Source: Lewinellaceae bacterium (GTDB taxonomy: Bacteria > Bacteroidota > Bacteroidia > Chitinophagales > Saprospiraceae). From it: a stretch of DNA of 64,000 nt. The notes beneath the pieces were generated by a model. The model was not told the origin of the DNA. It made no database searches and was given only the letters and a program-made list of their open reading frames with translations. Position numbers and translations under genes: made by a program. The stretch's first letter is position 1. Each line of letters starts with the position of its first letter. This document shows positions 60,744 to 64,000 of the stretch, one piece after another. The stretch covers positions 2,060,001-2,124,000 of the forward strand of contig JACJYD010000001.1 of assembly GCA_020636275.1 (NCBI GenBank), written 5' to 3'.

Positions 60744-60770
60744 TGTTCAGTTTTCAGTGTTTTCAGGATT
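60730..60770. repeat. Short CAGTTTTCA-type repeat at the lipoate-binding protein / LipS-like junction
   Basis: Tandem TTTTCAG/TTTTCAATGTTCAG units span the stop of one gene and the TTG start of the next. It resembles part of the 57181 element and is another repeat-filled junction. Confidence 0.5.
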
Positions 60771-61212
60771 CGGCCAGCCAGCCTTTATCTTCGTATTTTT
60801 CGATCTCGGTTTCAAACCAGGCTTCGACTTCGGCTTCGCCGGAGAGGAGGTGGGACTGTTCGGAATCCCAGTTGGTCAGGTCGATCTCGGCGAGCCAGCC
60901 GCTACCGTAGGGGTCGGTATTGAGCAAGCGTGGATTTTCCAACACTTTTTCATTTACGGCCACAATCGTTCCCGATACCGGCATTTTCAGGTGGCCGACG
61001 TGTTTTTCGGCCTCCACGCTGCCGAAGCTCTGACCTTTTGCGAAGCTGGCGCCTTCCTCTTCAAAGCGAACCGCCACGAAGGACCCGGTCGATTCCTGTA
61101 CCAGCGGGCTCATGCCGATGCGGGCAATGTTGCCGCTGATATCGAGCCAGAAGCCTTCTTCCGTGGCGTAGAAGAGGTCGGTGCGGATGGAGAGGTTCTT
61201 TATTTTTTTCAA
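60763..61212 (-). CDS. GcvH-like lipoate-binding protein (LbpA-type)
   Basis: About 150 residues from a TTG at 61212. The frame is open to a TTG at 61284, but those first 24 codons come from a class A repeat and there is no ATG. The H-protein fold is complete: RTDLFYATEEGFWLDISGN, IGMSPLVQESTGSFVAVRF and the lipoyl hairpin SFGSVEAEKHVGHLKMPVSG. The Lys of AEK lies 8 residues before PVSG, as in GcvH, so it is the lipoylation site. No gcvP or gcvT is nearby. It lies between the fused HdrC-HdrB gene and a lipoate assembly set, like LbpA of sHdr clusters, which carries sulfur on lipoate. Assignment rests on context plus fold. Confidence 0.85.
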   Translation of the reverse strand: MKKIKNLSIRTDLFYATEEGFWLDISGNIARIGMSPLVQESTGSFVAVRFEEEGASFAKGQSFGSVEAEKHVGHLKMPVSGTIVAVNEKVLENPRLLNTDPYGSGWLAEIDLTNWDSEQSHLLSGEAEVEAWFETEIEKYEDKGWLAES

Positions 61213-61243
61213 GGGAAATCTATTTAAGTTTTTGAGTTTTTTA

Positions 61244-61314
61244 GAGTTTTTAAGATTATAAGGGTATAAGTTTTTAAGAAACAAAAACTTATACCCTTAT
61301 AAACTTAAAAACTA
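61244..61314. repeat. Low-complexity hairpin, class A, between the HdrCB and lipoate-binding protein genes
   Basis: 32-base arms (61244-61275 and 61283-61314) pair at about 30 positions; core TTATAAGGGTATAAGTTTTT. The right end covers the HdrC-HdrB stop codon. Related to 34747, 37291 and 53231. Confidence 0.8.
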
Positions 61315-62580
61315 CCCCAGCGCTTCCTCCAGCAACTCCGCAATATCCCTCACGATGAGTTTGCCTTCGTTGCCGGTCGATTTGACGGCGTCTTCAAAGC
61401 GGGACACTTCGTAGGGGCAACAGACGGCAAGCACGTCGGCGCCGGTTTCGACGGCTTCGCGGACGCGGTGTTCGGACAGGCGTTCGTTGACGTGGTCGGA
61501 CATGAAGCCATCGAGCCACATGCCGCCGCCGCCGCCGCCGCAACAATAACTGTTTTGCTTGCAGCGCACCATCTCCGTCAGTTCGATACCCGGGATGGAT
61601 TGGAGCACCTTGCGGGGCGCTTCGAACTCGCCGTTGTGGCGGCCCAGGTAGCAGGGGTCGTGGAAGGTGACCTTATAGTTGAGGGTCTTTTTGAATTCCA
61701 GTTTGTCCATCAAAGGCGCCAGGAAGGTCGAGTAATGCTCTACCTCGAATTTGCCGCCGAGCTTTGGATATTCCTTGCGGAAGGCGTTGAGCGCGTGCGG
61801 ATCGGTGAGAACGATCTTGTTGAACTTGTACTTCTTGAACGTCTTGATGTTGTGCTCGGCGAATTCCTCGAACAAGCCGACCTCTCCGGCCAGGCGGAAG
61901 CTGTCGCAGTCGTCTTTTTCTTCGGCGCCGAGAATACCGAAGTCGACGCCGAGCAGATTGAGCACTTTGGCCAGGCCCCGGCTGGCGTCCTTGCCTCTCT
62001 TGTGGTAGGACGGATAGGAACCCACGAACCAAAGGACATCGACCGGGCGGCCCAGGTCCTTTATCAGCGGCGCGGTCGATCCCGTTTCCGCGACCCAATC
62101 GGCCCGTTTGCGTGGCGATTCGCCCAATGGATTGCCGTATTCGAAAGTACTTTCGAACACATCCTGCAATTCCTGGGGCACGTTGGCGTCGAGCACGGCC
62201 ACTTCCCGGGCCGCCGGCATGATCTCGATCATGTTGACGGCTTTCGGGCAAACCCGGAGGCAGTTCATGCAGGTGGTGCATTTCCACAGATCGGGGTCGG
62301 GGAGGAGCTCGATGCCCTGTTGCAGCTTGCGGAAAATGCGCAGGGGACCGTAATCGCCTCCGGCGATATCGACCGGACAGACGGGCACACATTGGCCACA
62401 CTGGTAGCACCAGCCCATTGATTCACCGCCTGGCAGGTCGGTGACCTTATCCATAGCCCCGTTGGGGTCATAATCGAAAACGACGCGTTGGTCGAACATG
62501 CGGTTCCAGTCGGCAGTCAGTTCGATACCGTCAACCACGGCCTTTTCGATCTCCCTTATTTGATTCTTATCAACCGGCAT
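61312..62580 (-). CDS. Fused HdrC-HdrB-like Fe-S protein
   Basis: 422 residues, soluble. The HdrC part has two 4Fe-4S sites: CYQCGQCVPVCP (Cys 58, 61, 64, 68) and CTTCMNCLRVCP (101, 104, 107, 111). The HdrB part carries one CCG-type site (HDPCYLGRHNGEFEAP with Cys310, Cys346-Cys347 in YCCGGGGGG, and Cys387-Cys388), where non-cubane clusters handle disulfides in HdrB. In methanogens and in sHdr operons HdrC and HdrB are normally separate; here they are one chain. It is in the run HdrA-unknown-HdrCB-lipoate-binding protein and probably works with HdrA on a lipoate-bound substrate. Confidence 0.88.
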   Translation of the reverse strand: MPVDKNQIREIEKAVVDGIELTADWNRMFDQRVVFDYDPNGAMDKVTDLPGGESMGWCYQCGQCVPVCPVDIAGGDYGPLRIFRKLQQGIELLPDPDLWKCTTCMNCLRVCPKAVNMIEIMPAAREVAVLDANVPQELQDVFESTFEYGNPLGESPRKRADWVAETGSTAPLIKDLGRPVDVLWFVGSYPSYHKRGKDASRGLAKVLNLLGVDFGILGAEEKDDCDSFRLAGEVGLFEEFAEHNIKTFKKYKFNKIVLTDPHALNAFRKEYPKLGGKFEVEHYSTFLAPLMDKLEFKKTLNYKVTFHDPCYLGRHNGEFEAPRKVLQSIPGIELTEMVRCKQNSYCCGGGGGGMWLDGFMSDHVNERLSEHRVREAVETGADVLAVCCPYEVSRFEDAVKSTGNEGKLIVRDIAELLEEALG

Positions 62581-62606
62581 ATTGATTTTTGTTTTTCCTT
62601 TTTTTC

Positions 62607-62701
62607 AGGACACTGATTCGTTATGGTTTTTTTATGATCGATTATGATCAAATCGAAGAGATCATAAACAATCATAAAATATCCTAATGTATCTGCGTCC
62701 T
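62607..62701. repeat. Dispersed hairpin repeat, class D (copy 2)
   Basis: Arms of about 44 bases. Its right arm, read on the minus strand, begins AGGACGCAGATACATTAGGA and continues TTTTATGATTGTTTATGAT, matching copy 1 at 59652. It lies between the unknown 246-residue gene and the HdrCB gene. Confidence 0.75.
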
Positions 62702-62711
62702 CTATTGATTT

Positions 62712-63452
62712 TCAATTTTCAAATTCATTTAATCGATGTACTCCCAGAAGCCTTCTGGTAAACTCGGCCAGGTCGGGCACGACTTTATTGAACTCCTGGG
62801 TCATGCGCATGCGCAACACGGTGTAGGTGTAGATCACGTAGACGGAGCAGAGGAATACATCGGTGCCGAAAAGCGTACGGCTGATGTTTTGAAAGCCGGC
62901 GGCTTCACCGGTATGGTGAACGAAGGCCACTGCTTTTCCCACTTTCAGGTAGGCCTCTCCTTCGGTAGGCGCGCCGAGGTCGAAATTTTCGGTAACGACC
63001 AGGGGCAGCGCGCCGGTTTTTGTCTTGGGGTCCCACATCCACCGGCACCACAACCAGTACTGGTCGGGAAAGGTGAAATGGAGGAGTTCCCCCGCAAGAT
63101 CGGTACGATGCTTCAGATCGAGTTGGCCCAACTGTTGGCAGAAGGTCTGGAAACGGGCTTCCACCGCCTCTTCTCCGTACAGGAGGTTCATCATCCACTT
63201 TTTCAGTTCTCCGACCGGATGGGCTTCCAGGATCTTTTTGGCGCTCCGGCGGGTAGCGAATACCGAGCGGAGCAACTGGAAAGCCTGGTCGCCGGAAAGC
63301 TGGTCGAGCGCTTCGCGATCCAGGGTCTGTTTGAAAAACCGGCTTTTCAATTCGAGGCTTCCGGCGATAGCAGTCAGTTCATCTGCTGAGACTTTTCCCA
63401 GCACTTCCTGCATGAATTCCTTTGCGCTCGCCGTGTCTACGATCTCACTCAT
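62712..63452 (-). CDS. Unknown protein in the Hdr-like cluster
   Basis: 246 residues, no signal peptide, no membrane helices and no Cys motif of the Fe-S kind (only scattered Cys). It starts SEIVDTASAKEFMQEVLGKV, then is largely helical with aromatic-rich stretches (FTFPDQYWLWCRWMWDP) and ends VIYTYTVLRMRMTQEFNKVVP. I do not recognise the family. It begins 3 bases after the HdrA-like stop and is followed by the HdrCB gene, so it is surely co-transcribed. sHdr operons of other bacteria carry a hypothetical gene at the same place (hdrA-hyp-hdrC2B2). Whether this one is related to that hyp protein cannot be judged by eye. Confidence 0.82.
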   Translation of the reverse strand: MSEIVDTASAKEFMQEVLGKVSADELTAIAGSLELKSRFFKQTLDREALDQLSGDQAFQLLRSVFATRRSAKKILEAHPVGELKKWMMNLLYGEEAVEARFQTFCQQLGQLDLKHRTDLAGELLHFTFPDQYWLWCRWMWDPKTKTGALPLVVTENFDLGAPTEGEAYLKVGKAVAFVHHTGEAAGFQNISRTLFGTDVFLCSVYVIYTYTVLRMRMTQEFNKVVPDLAEFTRRLLGVHRLNEFEN

Positions 63453-63455
63453 ATT

Positions 63456-64000
63456 TTATGCAGGTACATTCACTTGTTTACGAACGGCGGCGATAGCTTT
63501 CATGGCGGCCAGGCCGGCCATTCCGACGGAGTCTTCCAGGTCGGCCGGTCCGGTGCAGGCCCCGGCGGCGAATACGCCCGGCACGTTGGTGCTCACGGTG
63601 TTCAGCGGGCCGCCGACCGTTTCGATAAAGCCGTACTTGTTTAGATTCAGGCCGAAGATCCTGGCCATATCTTTGGTGCCGCTGCTGGGTTCCATTCCCA
63701 CCGACAGGATGACCATATCCATGGGCACTTCCATCGGACGGCGGAGGGTCGTATCTTCTCCGCGGACGAGCAGTTTGTCGCCTTTTTTGAGGATCTCGGT
63801 GGCGATGCCCTTGATGTAGTTGACCTTGTATTTCTCCTGGGCGGGCCAGTAGATTTCATTTTCCCAATAGCCGTACATCCGCATATCGATGTAAAAGATG
63901 TAGACCTTGCAGTCGGGCACCTGCTGGCGGATCTCGATGGCTTCTTTGGAGGCGATGCCACAGCAGACCTTGGAGCAATATTCATTGCCGATCTGGCGGT
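63456..64000 (-). CDS. HdrA-like flavin/Fe-S protein (5' part beyond the window)
   Basis: Only the C-terminal 180 residues are in the window; the frame is open to the edge. Reading in from base 64000 it shows NEYCSKVCCGIASKEAIEI, the HdrA Cys motif, then KVYIFYIDMRMYGYWENEIYWPAQEKY, and a flavin/NAD-type end VFAAGACTGPADLEDSVGMAGLAAMKAI. This is the pyridine-nucleotide-disulfide-oxidoreductase-like body of HdrA. In sHdr and methanogen systems HdrA holds FAD and passes electrons between the HdrCB subunits and other carriers. Further genes of the cluster probably continue upstream of its start, outside the window. Confidence 0.88.
   Translation of the reverse strand, partial: RQIGNEYCSKVCCGIASKEAIEIRQQVPDCKVYIFYIDMRMYGYWENEIYWPAQEKYKVNYIKGIATEILKKGDKLLVRGEDTTLRRPMEVPMDMVILSVGMEPSSGTKDMARIFGLNLNKYGFIETVGGPLNTVSTNVPGVFAAGACTGPADLEDSVGMAGLAAMKAIAAVRKQVNVPA

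Noticed and set aside
60763..61212. Glycine cleavage H protein of the normal GCV system
   Set aside because: The fold fits, but no gcvT or gcvP is nearby and the gene is embedded among Hdr-like and lipoate assembly genes, so a carrier role in that cluster is more likely.
61468..62421. 317-codon open frame on the plus strand
   Set aside because: Antisense to the HdrC-HdrB gene; a GC-driven shadow frame.
59652..62701. The class D pair as ends of an insertion sequence or MITE
   Set aside because: Each copy is itself a hairpin, the genes between are functional cluster members, and there is no transposase or target duplication that I can see.
61312..64000. Methanogen-type HdrABC heterodisulfide reductase
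   Set aside because: CoM/CoB chemistry is not expected in a Bacteroidota; the lipoate-binding protein and ligase point to the sHdr-like type instead.

Overview
This window looks like chromosomal DNA of a Bacteroidota bacterium, most likely from the Saprospiria (Lewinella/Saprospiraceae type). Many secreted proteins end in type IX secretion (T9SS) sorting domains. There are giant SprB-repeat adhesins with a PorP/SprF partner, a FecI-type sigma factor/FecR/TonB-receptor unit, a DUF4249 lipoprotein, and several promoters of the Bacteroidota form TTG-N20-TAnnTTTG. The lineage is inferred from gene content; no rRNA or other marker is present. I see no tRNA, rRNA, CRISPR array, transposase or prophage.

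1-34 kb, surface and regulation. The window opens inside a 13-repeat SprB adhesin. Next come a MarR regulator with a YceI protein, a type II NADH dehydrogenase, a folK-deoxynucleoside kinase-subtilase run, a TetR regulator overlapping an alpha/beta hydrolase, an alanine/sodium symporter, the sigma/anti-sigma/TonB-receptor/DUF4249 set, a Crp/Fnr regulator, and a PorP protein followed by two more giant adhesins. Genes here are mostly separated by GC-rich, loop-and-T-run terminators.

33-52 kb, metabolism and envelope. A fadA/fadB beta-oxidation pair is followed by ExbB-ExbD-ExbD-TonB, several T9SS cargo proteins (kelch, thioredoxin-like, VIT/VWA-like), and a CotH kinase-HlyD-like-VTC polyphosphate polymerase-DUF4956 cluster.

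52-64 kb, the most interesting part. About 11 minus-strand genes run in one direction: an HdrA-like flavoprotein (cut by the window end), an unknown 246-residue protein, a fused HdrC-HdrB protein, a GcvH-like lipoate-binding protein, a radical SAM protein, a long lipoate-protein ligase, a second radical SAM protein, EtfB, EtfA, a membrane Fe-S quinone-reductase-like protein and a third radical SAM protein. The order HdrA-unknown-HdrCB-lipoate-binding protein plus a private lipoate assembly set matches the logic of the sulfur-oxidising sHdr-LbpA system of Proteobacteria and others. Here it is joined to an ETF/menaquinone branch and lacks visible sulfurtransferases.

In the second half of the window almost every intergenic gap carries a self-complementary, low-complexity AT-rich repeat hairpin. 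These fall into a few sequence classes, some used more than once. In the Hdr/lipoate cluster they sit at most gene junctions and reach into start and stop codons. This is a structural signal that ordinary annotation would miss.
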